DNA of 11,520 nucleotides from the NCBI GenBank assembly GCA_021772735.1, contig JAJFLK010000226.1, positions 1-11,520 on the forward strand, in the 5' to 3' direction. Shown here in pieces: positions 1 to 7,619 of this stretch (its first letter is position 1; each line of letters opens with the position of its first letter). A program made the position numbers and the translations under genes. This DNA is from Candidatus Sumerlaeota bacterium (GTDB lineage: Bacteria > Sumerlaeota > Sumerlaeia > MVZB01 > JAJFLK01). A model generated the notes under the pieces. It did not search any database and was not told where the DNA came from. It worked only from the letters and a program-made list of their open reading frames with translations.

Positions 1-398
1 ATCTGCGCCTCCGATTTCTCGTTCAGTTCGGCCAGCTCTTGCTTGAGCTCAAGGATGTAGAGATGTGCGATCTCCAGCTCTTCGAGCATGCCGCGCCGGT
101 GCGAGCCCAGTTCGATGACGTCGAGGCCTTCGCTATCGACCTTGCGTCCTCGGACGGCCGGCAGATGCTTATCGGCCATCATCCGCTCTCCGTGCTCGCC
201 GATGCTCGCCAGCTCATAGTTTTCCTCGAAGACGTAATCCGCATGTAGCGAAGTTCCTCGCTGGAAGATCGTCCCGGCAACATCAAGCGCTCCGCCGGGC
301 GCAGTCGTTCCGATGCCGACACTGCCGGTATCCGTCACGACGAAGTCGCCGCTTGCCGAGGCGCCCTCAGTGATGTCCACGATTGTCGTCGCGCCTTC
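1..398 (-). CDS. C-terminal part of a fibre-like surface protein, partial, probably degenerate
   Basis: This reading frame is open from just after a TGA at 399-401 down to position 1 and leaves the window before its stop codon. The translation contains a VGIGTTAPGGALDVAG motif (around 275-325), typical of repeat units in tail-fibre-like and endosialidase-chaperone-like surface proteins. It is followed by HADYVFEENYELASI, then a KHLPAV segment, and ends in a Leu/Glu-rich helix expected to form a trimeric coiled coil. No ATG lies near the upstream end; the only early start is a GTG at 378-380, with AGAAGG about 13 bases before it. The same frame upstream of the TGA (402-512) still reads like fibre sequence (ADVSINGGYVYPSA), so I suspect an in-frame stop in an older, longer gene. 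The family resemblance is clear; whether this piece is a live gene is not. Phage origin is possible but unsupported. Confidence 0.6.
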
Positions 399-566
399 TC
401 AGGCCGAGGGGTAAACATATCCGCCATTGATCGAGACATCCGCGACATCCTCTGCGGTCCGCGCGTCTTCGTGAAAATCCTGCCTGGTTTCGATGCCGGC
501 ACGGTACGCGCGTCAGAGTCCGCTTCTTTCGGCGCACGCTTCTCGCGTGCGTTCACGCGAAGGTGA
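399..566. other. Gap between fibre fragment and branching-type amylase
   Basis: This stretch lies downstream of the amylase stop at 567. In the amylase frame it contains TGA at 513-515 and TGA at 399-401. Positions 402-512 translate between those stops into plausible fibre-like sequence. I see no promoter and no terminator hairpin with a T-run here. Confidence 0.4.
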
Positions 567-2606
567 TTATTCGTACAGACTCCAACTCGAGTTTACCGAA
601 TTGGGTACGGGCGTAGGCGTTGGCGTAGGTGTCGGCGTCGGCGTTGGCGTGGGGGTCGGCGTGGGGGTCGGCGTGGGGGTCGGTGTTGGTGTTGGCGTTA
701 GTGTTGGCGTGGGAGTCGGCGCCGCGAACTGACTGAAGACCAGCAGCGCTCTCGGCGGCAGGCGCAGATCGAGCGTCGCCGGCATTCCGTCACGCGGCGT
801 GGCTGTTGCCGTGAGCGTGCCGTTGACGCCGCCAGAGCCCAGGTGCGCCGTCGCGTCCGAGTTCGCCAGCTCCTGCCATTGGCCCGGCGAGGGGATCCCA
901 ACCTGGTAGCTCGAAAAGTCGGTCGGACTGAAATTCGCGATCACGAAGATGACATCTCCACCGGAATTAAATCGCTGAAAGGCGATGACGTTGGCGCCCT
1001 CGTTGACTTGAATAACCTGGAATCCGCTCGTCGAGCGCAGGCTGCCGCGCGTCGCGCGCAGATTGACCAGATTGCCGTAGAAATCGCGAACCCCGGAATA
1101 CGTATTGAGGAAGCCCCACCAGATTCGATCGCCCGCGCCGTCGTTGAACGGCTTGTCTTCGAGGAACTCCTGGCCCTGGAGGAGCATCGGGATGCCCGGG
1201 CTCAAGAGCGTGAGGCCGGTGACGACCTTGCTCAGCGCGATGCCCGCCGTGCCAAATGGATTGGCGAAGTCGATGACCTTGTTCAGGCGTTGATCCGTAT
1301 TGGTCTCGTCGTGACTCTCGACGTATTTGATGGCCTCGCTGTTCGGGCGTCCGAAGCCGGAGTTCCCGACGATAAAGGAGACGGTCCCCATGTTGATATC
1401 GCCGGTCGAGCCCAGCGTGCGCAGCTCGGAGCGGAACAAATCGTTGAACGGATCGCTCCATTGCGCGTCGTATCCCGCGCCGCCCTGGTTGCGGGGCGTT
1501 GTGACGGCGCCGTCATTGGGCAATTCCTCGGCGATGACGATTGCCCGCGGATTCACCCCGCGCACCACGTCTGTGATATCGCCCATAAGCAGCCAGCCTT
1601 CGCCGCTCTCGCCGCAGTAGCCTCGCATAAACGAGGTCGCATCCACGCGCAGGCCGTCCATACGGTATTCGGACATCCATGATCGCGCGCTGTCGAGAAT
1701 AAGATCGCGGACATTCTGATCCGTGTATTTCGGCCGCGTATCGCCCCAGGGCGTATTGCCGGCGCAGTTGACGCCGAAGAAATAGATGTTCTGGGGCCCG
1801 TCGAAGTCCCACAAATTGTTGTCTGAGGGTCCGATGTGGTTGTAGACGACATCGACGATCACGCCGATGCCGTTGGCATGCATCGTATCGACGAAGTATC
1901 GCAGATCGTCCGGGTCGCCGTAGTTCGACTCGGGAGCGAACAGATGCACCGGGTTGTATCCCCACGAGACGCCGCCGGGGAATTCATTGATCGGCATGAT
2001 CTCGACCATGTTCACCCCGAGAGCCGCGAGGTCGGCGACGTGCGTATCGACGGCCTGGCGGAACGTCGCCGGATAAGTCGGAACGCCATCGCCGTTGCCC
2101 GAGAACGTGCCGATGTGCATCTCGTAAATGATCATCTGATCGCGGTCCGGCGTCACCCAACTGTTGGCCTGCCATGGGTAATTCGATCCGTCGTCGGCGA
2201 TGATCCCATTGCCGGTGCTGTTGACCGAATTGCGAATCCTCGGATCGGTCCGCCATGTCGCGCCGTCAAAAAGAAACTTGAACTCCTGGCCTTCGTTCGC
2301 GGTCGGAACCCAGACCGACCAGATGCCGTTCGAGCCTTCGCTGGCCATGGGCGAGCCCGAAGTGCTCCAAGAATTGAATTCGCCCGGGACGTTCGCGGTT
2401 GTCGCGTTCGGCGCCCAGACGCGGAAGACCGTCCCTCCGCCCTGGCCCGCCGGCACCAGCGTTGTGCCCAGCTCGAAAGTCGTCGGATCGGGCTGAGCCG
2501 AGGCCTCGGCTGCAACGAGGCAAAAAAGCGCGACCGCCGCCAGGCGCATCGGGCCGCGCGCGAGTCGGGCCGCGCCCCTGGTTAATCCCAGGACGCGCGA
2601 TGACAT
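567..2606 (-). CDS. Secreted GH13 alpha-glucan branching enzyme-like amylase with Pro-Thr tail
   Basis: Predicted to cut and possibly re-join alpha-1,4-glucan chains (branching-enzyme type), outside the inner membrane. Counting from the ATG at 2606, residues 1-37 form a signal peptide (Arg-rich start, hydrophobic core, cleavage after ASA). Residues about 45-140 look like a CBM48/E-set domain (FRVWAPNA, GEFNSW). The GH13 barrel has all key regions: DVVYNH (252-257), RVDATS with nucleophile Asp322, IAEE with acid Glu360, and SHDE with Asp433. The stretch MPINEFPGG...WGYNP is typical of branching enzymes. The C-terminal beta domain is followed by about 38 Pro-Thr residues and a short tail. Start is ambiguous: TTG at 2639 has an AAGG about 11 bases upstream, and ATG at 2549 would leave a shorter, compact signal peptide. 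Secretion is unusual, since GlgB proteins are cytosolic. It could instead be a hydrolase. Confidence 0.9.
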   Translation of the reverse strand: MSSRVLGLTRGAARLARGPMRLAAVALFCLVAAEASAQPDPTTFELGTTLVPAGQGGGTVFRVWAPNATTANVPGEFNSWSTSGSPMASEGSNGIWSVWVPTANEGQEFKFLFDGATWRTDPRIRNSVNSTGNGIIADDGSNYPWQANSWVTPDRDQMIIYEMHIGTFSGNGDGVPTYPATFRQAVDTHVADLAALGVNMVEIMPINEFPGGVSWGYNPVHLFAPESNYGDPDDLRYFVDTMHANGIGVIVDVVYNHIGPSDNNLWDFDGPQNIYFFGVNCAGNTPWGDTRPKYTDQNVRDLILDSARSWMSEYRMDGLRVDATSFMRGYCGESGEGWLLMGDITDVVRGVNPRAIVIAEELPNDGAVTTPRNQGGAGYDAQWSDPFNDLFRSELRTLGSTGDINMGTVSFIVGNSGFGRPNSEAIKYVESHDETNTDQRLNKVIDFANPFGTAGIALSKVVTGLTLLSPGIPMLLQGQEFLEDKPFNDGAGDRIWWGFLNTYSGVRDFYGNLVNLRATRGSLRSTSGFQVIQVNEGANVIAFQRFNSGGDVIFVIANFSPTDFSSYQVGIPSPGQWQELANSDATAHLGSGGVNGTLTATATPRDGMPATLDLRLPPRALLVFSQFAAPTPTPTLTPTPTPTPTPTPTPTPTPTPTPTPTPTPTPVPNSVNSSWSLYE
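605..723 (-). repeat. Hexanucleotide microsatellite encoding a Pro-Thr linker
   Basis: On the plus strand this is a run of six-base units of the form GGCGTN or GGTGTT, with a 12-base unit GGCGTGGGGGTC repeated three times in a row (about 648-683). Read on the minus strand it gives alternating Pro and Thr near the C-terminus of the amylase. Unit length is a multiple of three, so slippage would change linker length without shifting the frame. Confidence 0.9.
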
Positions 2607-2926
2607 CGTGTCGGTTAGTAATGCATTTCTTGAGATCAAAATGGATGAGGCCTTCGTTGGGATTGTGCCGCAATGGACTTGGGCGACGCCGGGCCGAGAG
2701 CCTGAATTCGGGTGGCCTTGGCCGGGGTCATCCTGCGATACGCCCGCGTCGTGGTTTGGGCAAACCGGTAAGAAGTTTATAGTATTCGGCAGGCCGCGTC
2801 AACTCAGCGGAGCCCGTTTCGGACAAATTTCGTCCTTCGCGCGGCGCGTGCGGAGGCCCGCGTCCCTGCGAGCCTCAGCGCCTGGGCGTTATCGGGCCAA
2901 ACTCAATTGATCCAGGCCTTGGCGGG
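2607..2926. other. Intergenic leader region of the branching-type amylase
   Basis: About 320 bases without a supported gene. It holds a candidate minus-strand promoter (2776-2802) and a perfect 8-base palindrome TCAATTGA near 2904-2911. Short open frames here have no recognisable product. No terminator with a T-run is visible after the upstream kinase-like gene. Confidence 0.5.
2776..2802 (-). promoter_or_regulatory. Candidate sigma70-type promoter for the branching-type amylase
   Basis: On the minus strand TTGACG (2797-2802) is followed, after 15 bases, by TATAAA (2776-2781). Each box matches the consensus at five of six positions and stands out in GC-rich surroundings, but the spacer is two bases shorter than ideal. 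It would give a leader of roughly 160 bases before the ATG at 2606. Confidence 0.4.
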
Positions 2927-3595
2927 CTACGCCTGGGCAGTCTCGGCCGTCGCGGCCTCGGTCGGCTCGGGATAGTAGAGGCCGCCGGTCGTCTCAAGCC
3001 AATCGGCGATGCGGTCGGCCGCTCCGGCGACGTCATTGTCCGAAATGTCGATCCGCAAGGTCGGCAGCCTGGATTCGGCGACGAGTCGATCGAGAAGTTC
3101 CTGCTCCTTGATGAAGCGATCGAGGTTGTCGTACTGCGCGGGGTGTCCAGAAATCTTAAGGCGCCTCTCTCGGGCGGCTTCAAACGATTCAGCCGAGCGC
3201 GTGCAATAGACAAGCCTGAAGCCGAGCGGCACAAGGCGCTCTTCGAGCCACGCGAAATCCAGATCCGAATCGGCATACAGTTTCTGGTGCATGAGAGTCG
3301 AGATGTGAAATCGATCGATGATCCACGAGTAATAGCGCTGAAGCTCAAACAGGCGTGCCCAGGTCTCGTAGGTCTCCATCGCAAGCTCGCGCTCTTCGGG
3401 CGCGAAGTTGATCAGCCCGCGGCCCCACGGCGTGTTCGTGAACGCGCACCATTCGCCTGAGATGATCGGGGAGTGATATCGATACTTGCGCGCGCCGACG
3501 ATGCGCCGATGCTCGTTGAGCGCAAAAGCGATATCGGTTTTGAACGTCAGGCGCGTGCCTTCGAGAATGATTTTCGGAACCATTTTGCGACCCAT
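2927..3595 (-). CDS. P-loop kinase-like protein with degenerate Walker A
   Basis: A 222-residue soluble protein with no signal peptide. The N-terminus, PKIILEGTRLTFKTDIAFAL (residues 7-26), has the place and shape of a P-loop in thymidylate kinase or deoxynucleoside kinase folds. However, the expected glycine before Lys19-Thr20 is Phe18, so the motif reads GxxxxFKT. IIDRFH (92-97) matches the DR(F/H/Y) motif that contacts substrate in such kinases. RSAESFEAARERR (133-145) resembles the Arg-rich lid. ISDNDVAGAADRIADWL (184-200) is a typical closing helix. Substrate is unknown; I would not call it thymidylate kinase. It starts 49 bases after the esterase stop, with GGGG about 10 bases before its ATG, so it is probably the last gene of the amylase-esterase unit. 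Whether it binds ATP is open. Confidence 0.7.
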   Translation of the reverse strand: MGRKMVPKIILEGTRLTFKTDIAFALNEHRRIVGARKYRYHSPIISGEWCAFTNTPWGRGLINFAPEERELAMETYETWARLFELQRYYSWIIDRFHISTLMHQKLYADSDLDFAWLEERLVPLGFRLVYCTRSAESFEAARERRLKISGHPAQYDNLDRFIKEQELLDRLVAESRLPTLRIDISDNDVAGAADRIADWLETTGGLYYPEPTEAATAETAQA

Positions 3596-3644
3596 TAGAA
3601 AAGGCCCCTTTCAGAATTGCGTGCGATCGTAATCTTGCTTTTCA

Positions 3645-4895
3645 TCACTCACGCTCGGCCTGCCCGGCGAGATCGCCAAAGAGAAACTCAAGCGGGATTT
3701 CCAGGCGCTTGCGCCAGGAGGCCTCCGTGTGTTCGGTGCCCTCGAATTCGAGTGTGACGAAGTCGCTGCCTTCGGCGCGGCCTTGAGCTTTGAGCATCTC
3801 GGCGAGGCGCGCGTGCTGCGGCGGGTAACCGGGCCCGGCATCCGCTTCGCTGAGATCCAGGTAAATTCGCAATGTATCCGCCAGGCCGCCGGAGGCCTCG
3901 ATCTCGTTCAGGATGTTACGGCTGGGCGATTCCTCGTCGCCGTGCATATCGCCCAGGTAGGCAGAGAGGCACCCCAGACGCGTGAAGACATCGGGGTGAA
4001 TCCAGCCGAGCCCGAGCGAGATCATGCCGCCCAGCGATGAGCCCATCGTCCCGGTGAATTCAGCTTCGGGCCGCGTGCGATACGTCGCGTCGATCATCGG
4101 CTTGAGCTCGCGCGTGAGGAAGAAGCCGTAAAGTTCGCCTTCGTCCAGAGGATCGTATTCCTGGCTCCGTCGGTAGGTGTTGAAAACCCCGACGACGATA
4201 ATCGGCGGGATCTTGCCCCGCTCCACAAGGCGAACGACCGCCTCATCCACGCCCCAATCGATACCGGTGAAGCTGAGGCGCGGATCGAAGACGTTCTGGC
4301 CGTCGTGCATGTAAAGCGCCGGGTAGCGATGGTCTGACTCGGCGTCGTATCCCGGCGGCAGCCAGACGGCGACGTGGCGCGGCTCGAAGAGGTACTCCGA
4401 ATCCACATCGTAGTGATAGAGTAGAGTGCCGATCACGCCCGAACCCTCGGCCGTGGGCCGTTCGGCAGCTTCGGGCGCCTTCGCGCTGAAAGCCTCTATT
4501 GTGAATTCGAGCTCCAGGTCCGAATCGATCTCAAAGCGATGGTTGCCCGGGACGGAGCCGTCCTCGGCGAGCGCCTCGCTGCCCCACGAGCCAAGCGAAA
4601 ACTTGAACTCCAGCGTCCGGCCGTGCTCGATCTCCAGCGTGATCTCGCGCCGCGCGCCCTCGCCCTCGAGCGCTTTGCCGGCCGGGTCCCAGGGGCCAAG
4701 CTCGTCGAGGTTGCCGGGCATGTAGAGCGTTGGCGTGTCGTCGGGCACGTTGACGACGATGTGGACCGTATGAAGGTTGTCGTCGCCTTGAGTCATCGTC
4801 TCCTCGTCCGGTGCGGTGGCGCATGATGCTGTCATCAGCGCTGCGAACGCCAAGAGTCCGAGGGTAGTCTGGATTTGAATTCGTACTTTTGTCAT
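3645..4895 (-). CDS. Putative esterase lipoprotein with N-terminal starch-binding (CBM20-like) domain
   Basis: Predicted serine esterase, probably anchored by lipid at Cys25 after a hydrophobic signal segment ending MTASC. Residues about 41-136 resemble a CBM20 starch-binding domain (LYMPGNLDELGPWDP, then LEFKFSLGSWGSEAL). Residues about 155-407 match the putative esterase family (PF00756; enterochelin esterase/CE1-like): LYMHDGQNVFD (194-204), nucleophile Ser287 in GSSLG (285-289), a likely Asp347, and His389 in GTEHTEASW. Full length at 416 residues. The ATG is preceded by GGGG about 9 bases upstream. It lies 67 bases after the amylase stop, so it is probably co-transcribed with it. The starch-binding domain suggests it removes acyl groups from alpha-glucan or attached material; this is inference, as the family also contains siderophore and feruloyl esterases. 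Confidence 0.85.
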   Translation of the reverse strand: MTKVRIQIQTTLGLLAFAALMTASCATAPDEETMTQGDDNLHTVHIVVNVPDDTPTLYMPGNLDELGPWDPAGKALEGEGARREITLEIEHGRTLEFKFSLGSWGSEALAEDGSVPGNHRFEIDSDLELEFTIEAFSAKAPEAAERPTAEGSGVIGTLLYHYDVDSEYLFEPRHVAVWLPPGYDAESDHRYPALYMHDGQNVFDPRLSFTGIDWGVDEAVVRLVERGKIPPIIVVGVFNTYRRSQEYDPLDEGELYGFFLTRELKPMIDATYRTRPEAEFTGTMGSSLGGMISLGLGWIHPDVFTRLGCLSAYLGDMHGDEESPSRNILNEIEASGGLADTLRIYLDLSEADAGPGYPPQHARLAEMLKAQGRAEGSDFVTLEFEGTEHTEASWRKRLEIPLEFLFGDLAGQAERE

Positions 4896-4911
4896 TGGAT
4901 AGACCCCATGT

Positions 4912-4944
4912 GGGCGTTCTCGCCCTTCTCCGCGCGGATCGCGC
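4912..4944 (-). repeat. Two short GC hairpins between amylase and esterase genes
   Basis: The 67-base gap holds two adjacent perfect inverted repeats: five pairs at 4912-4916/4921-4925 around a four-base loop, and five pairs at 4932-4936/4940-4944 around a three-base loop. Neither is followed by a T-run on the minus strand, so they do not look like an intrinsic terminator. They could stabilise or process the message. Confidence 0.4.
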
Positions 4945-4962
4945 AGATACCTTAGATTTCAA

Positions 4963-7581
4963 TCAGTGTAGCTCCACGATCATCGCCGACGCGCCTGGAA
5001 CAACGACGGCCAGTTTGGATCCATCGACGGTGGCCTCGGCATAACGCGTGCCGAGCGGGTAAAGAATCTCGGCCGACTTCGCACCCGAGAGGTTTAGCGG
5101 CAGGTCGATCTCGATGCCTTCGGTCGCGCGGCCTCGGTGGATGATGGAGACGACCGTTTGATCCTTCTGCGCGCCACGCCCTATTGAGACCCGCGCGAAG
5201 GCCAGAGTATCGGTCGCGGCCAGCAGCTCTTGATAATTGCCGTATTTGAGCGCGGGCGAGGCTTTGCGAATCCGGCCCAGCTCGCGAACCGAAGCCAGCG
5301 TCTTGCGCTCGCGATCGGTCAGCTCGCCGGCGAAACGCATCGGCCGCCGGTTATCCGGATCGCCCGCGCCGGTCAGGCCGATCTCATCGCCGTAGTAAAT
5401 CATCGGGCAGCCGGGCAGCGTCAGCGCCAGCGCCTGGGCCAGCGCGAGGCGGTCGTATGCGCGGTCGAGATTGACCTTCATGTCGCCGGCCCAGCCGACG
5501 GTCTTTTCGTCCTGTCCATCGCCGGGAACCAGATCGCCATCGGCGAACGCCATGAATCGCGAGACATCGTGATTGCCGACGAGCGGAGACATGAGCGCTT
5601 CGGGCCCATACTCATCGACGGAGGTTTGGATCTCTCGCGCCAATGCGTCCAGCCCGACTGAGTTCGCCCCCAGGGCCTCGCGCAGCGTCCAATAAAGAGG
5701 GAAGTCGAATTGCCCATCGAGCATTTCGCCCGAGACGAATTCCATAATGGTCCCTCGGCTTGAGATCGTCTCGCCGACCTGGAACAGACGCCGGCCTTCG
5801 CCGAGTTCGACCTCGTCGCGCATGCGGCGCGTCAACGCGCGCCAGAACAGAGGTTGGATGTGCTTGACCGCGTCCTGTCGGAAGCCGTCGATTCCGGTCT
5901 TTTTGATCCACCAGATCGCGTTCTCGGAGACCGCATCGACGGCCTCAGGGCTCGCTTCGAAATCGAAAGCCGGCAGGAATGAGTCGAACCACGTCGTGAA
6001 AGGATGCGCGTCGTATTGGCGAATATTTTGCCCACCGTCGGGCAGTTCGAGCGAGCCGTACCACTCGGGATGCTCGACGCGCCAGGGGTGGCTTGAGTGC
6101 GTATGATTGGCAACAAGATCGAGCAGGACGTAGATATCATGCTCGTGCGCGGCCTCGACGAGCGCGCGCAGCTCTTCCATCGAACCGAAGTGCGGATTGG
6201 TTGCCGTCGGCGAGGCGGGCCAGTATCCGTGATACGCCGAATAAAAATCGCCCGGCGCGACCGATTCCTTCTCGGCCACTTCGACCTGCAAGTTAGGCGC
6301 GGAGATCCAAAGCGCGCCAACGCCGAGCTCGTCGAAATAGCCTTCTTCGATCTTGGCGCGCAGCCCGGCCCAATCGCCCCCGGCGTAATTGGTCGAAGCG
6401 CGCAGATTTGCGTCGTCGATGGGGTTGTCGTTGGCCGCGTCACCGTTGGCAAAGCGATCGGTCAGCGCGAAATAGATCGTGCGCCCGCGCCAATCGGGCT
6501 GCATGTGCGCCTGCGGAGGACCGTGGATTGTCGCTTCGGCCCATGTCCCGGCGTCGTCTTGGAGCATCACGCGAATGATGCCGTCCGGGGATTGGGCGTG
6601 GACCTTGGCGACGTTAATGAGGATCACCTCTGGGGTCTTGCCTTCATCGCGCCCGAACCAGCATTCTGGATTCTCGTCTTCGTTATCGTCCTCGGCGGAT
6701 TGGGGAGTCGGCAGGAGACGATTGCCCGCCATAATCAGGCACGGATGGATATCTTCATCTTCGACGGTGACCTGCGTCTCAATCTCATCTGAGACGAGCC
6801 CCACCCAATCGGAGAAGTCGAGCCAATTGTTTGAAAGAGATTCTTCTTCCTCGGATTGGGGAGGCATGGAAAACAATGGCAGCAGCTTAATCGTCTTCGC
6901 CGATTCCGACCCCGCGACGTTCAGTATCGAATTCTTGCCCTGGTAGCCGTCGTCTTCGCCGTCGGGGTTGGCGGGGTCGGCGATCCAATTGCCGTCGACG
7001 ACGAGCTTGTATGTGTGCCGACCGGGCGTGATCGAGACCTTCGCAGTGAAGACGCCCTGCTCATCGGGGCCGGCGAGGCGATTGGCCGATGCGTTCCAGC
7101 CGTTGAAGCTCCCCGCGACAAAGACGTTTGCGACCGATCCCGAAGCGGGCTTGAACGTGAACACGACGCCCGGGCCCGACGAGCAATCGACGACGATGAC
7201 GGCCTCGTCCGATGTGCCGTCGTCGAATCTCAACGCGGCCGCCACGAACCGGCGCGCAGAAGTCTCGCCCGCGCCGCTCAGCGAAACGGCCGTTGGCTTG
7301 CCGTCGACCGGCGAGGCGACGATGTCGGCGGCGACCGGATCAAGGGATTCAAATATGACCGATCCGATCCCGGTGACTCCGGCCAGGCCCGCGTAGTAAG
7401 CGCCTAGGTCAACAACGACGGCCTCGCCGCCCGGCCTGACGCTTTGGATGGGAATCGTCTTGATCCAGTGCGGCGCCGCGTCGCTGGGTCCGCCCGCTAA
7501 TTGATCGCCCTGCGCGCAAGCCGCAGCCGCAATGCAAAGCCAGCCGACGAGGATCAGTGGAATTTTCATAGTCAGTTTCAT
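4963..7581 (-). CDS. Large secreted GH13 alpha-amylase with CBM48-like domain
   Basis: Predicted endo-acting alpha-amylase or maltodextrin hydrolase of 872 residues. The ATG at 7581 follows AGAGGG by about 7 bases, a good ribosome site. Residues 1-23 are a signal peptide; Cys22 leaves lipoprotein processing possible. Residues about 38-132 form a beta-rich, Ig- or cadherin-like region. Residues 138-223 look like a CBM48/AMPK-type glucan-binding domain (FVAGSFNGW, HTYKLVVDGNW). Residues about 240-310 are acidic and low in complexity. The barrel begins near 366 (TIYFALTDRFANGD) and holds DLVANH (488-493), GFRQD with nucleophile Asp570, VGET with Glu604, and GNHD with Asp672. A C-terminal beta domain ends at IVELH. 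All catalytic residues are present. No clear promoter is seen just upstream, so it may be read from the 7796-9148 gene. Confidence 0.92.
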   Translation of the reverse strand: MKLTMKIPLILVGWLCIAAAACAQGDQLAGGPSDAAPHWIKTIPIQSVRPGGEAVVVDLGAYYAGLAGVTGIGSVIFESLDPVAADIVASPVDGKPTAVSLSGAGETSARRFVAAALRFDDGTSDEAVIVVDCSSGPGVVFTFKPASGSVANVFVAGSFNGWNASANRLAGPDEQGVFTAKVSITPGRHTYKLVVDGNWIADPANPDGEDDGYQGKNSILNVAGSESAKTIKLLPLFSMPPQSEEEESLSNNWLDFSDWVGLVSDEIETQVTVEDEDIHPCLIMAGNRLLPTPQSAEDDNEDENPECWFGRDEGKTPEVILINVAKVHAQSPDGIIRVMLQDDAGTWAEATIHGPPQAHMQPDWRGRTIYFALTDRFANGDAANDNPIDDANLRASTNYAGGDWAGLRAKIEEGYFDELGVGALWISAPNLQVEVAEKESVAPGDFYSAYHGYWPASPTATNPHFGSMEELRALVEAAHEHDIYVLLDLVANHTHSSHPWRVEHPEWYGSLELPDGGQNIRQYDAHPFTTWFDSFLPAFDFEASPEAVDAVSENAIWWIKKTGIDGFRQDAVKHIQPLFWRALTRRMRDEVELGEGRRLFQVGETISSRGTIMEFVSGEMLDGQFDFPLYWTLREALGANSVGLDALAREIQTSVDEYGPEALMSPLVGNHDVSRFMAFADGDLVPGDGQDEKTVGWAGDMKVNLDRAYDRLALAQALALTLPGCPMIYYGDEIGLTGAGDPDNRRPMRFAGELTDRERKTLASVRELGRIRKASPALKYGNYQELLAATDTLAFARVSIGRGAQKDQTVVSIIHRGRATEGIEIDLPLNLSGAKSAEILYPLGTRYAEATVDGSKLAVVVPGASAMIVELH

Positions 7582-7619
7582 GGATTACCCTCTCGAACGC
7601 GTCTTCAATTCTTACTGCC

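Noticed and set aside
399..401. TGA recoded as an amino acid in the fibre-like frame
   Set aside because: Other genes here (for example at 3645 and 4963) end in TGA at sensible family lengths, and no selenocysteine-type context is evident.
605..723. CRISPR array
   Set aside because: The repeats are 6-12 bases with no spacers and lie in frame inside a coding region.
493..732. Plus-strand frame with a long Val-Gly repeat
   Set aside because: It is the complement of the Pro-Thr linker of the amylase; its other residues have no recognisable domain.
843..1682. Long plus-strand frame antisense to the branching-type amylase (also 1836-2585)
   Set aside because: Both are mirror frames of a clear GH13 gene, rich in Arg and Ala and without any domain, as expected for GC-rich antisense frames.
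2927..3595. Thymidylate kinase (tmk)
   Set aside because: The Walker A glycine is missing and the overall sequence is too different; only fold-level similarity is supported.
4912..4944. Intrinsic terminator between amylase and esterase
   Set aside because: The hairpins are short and no T-run follows on the minus strand.
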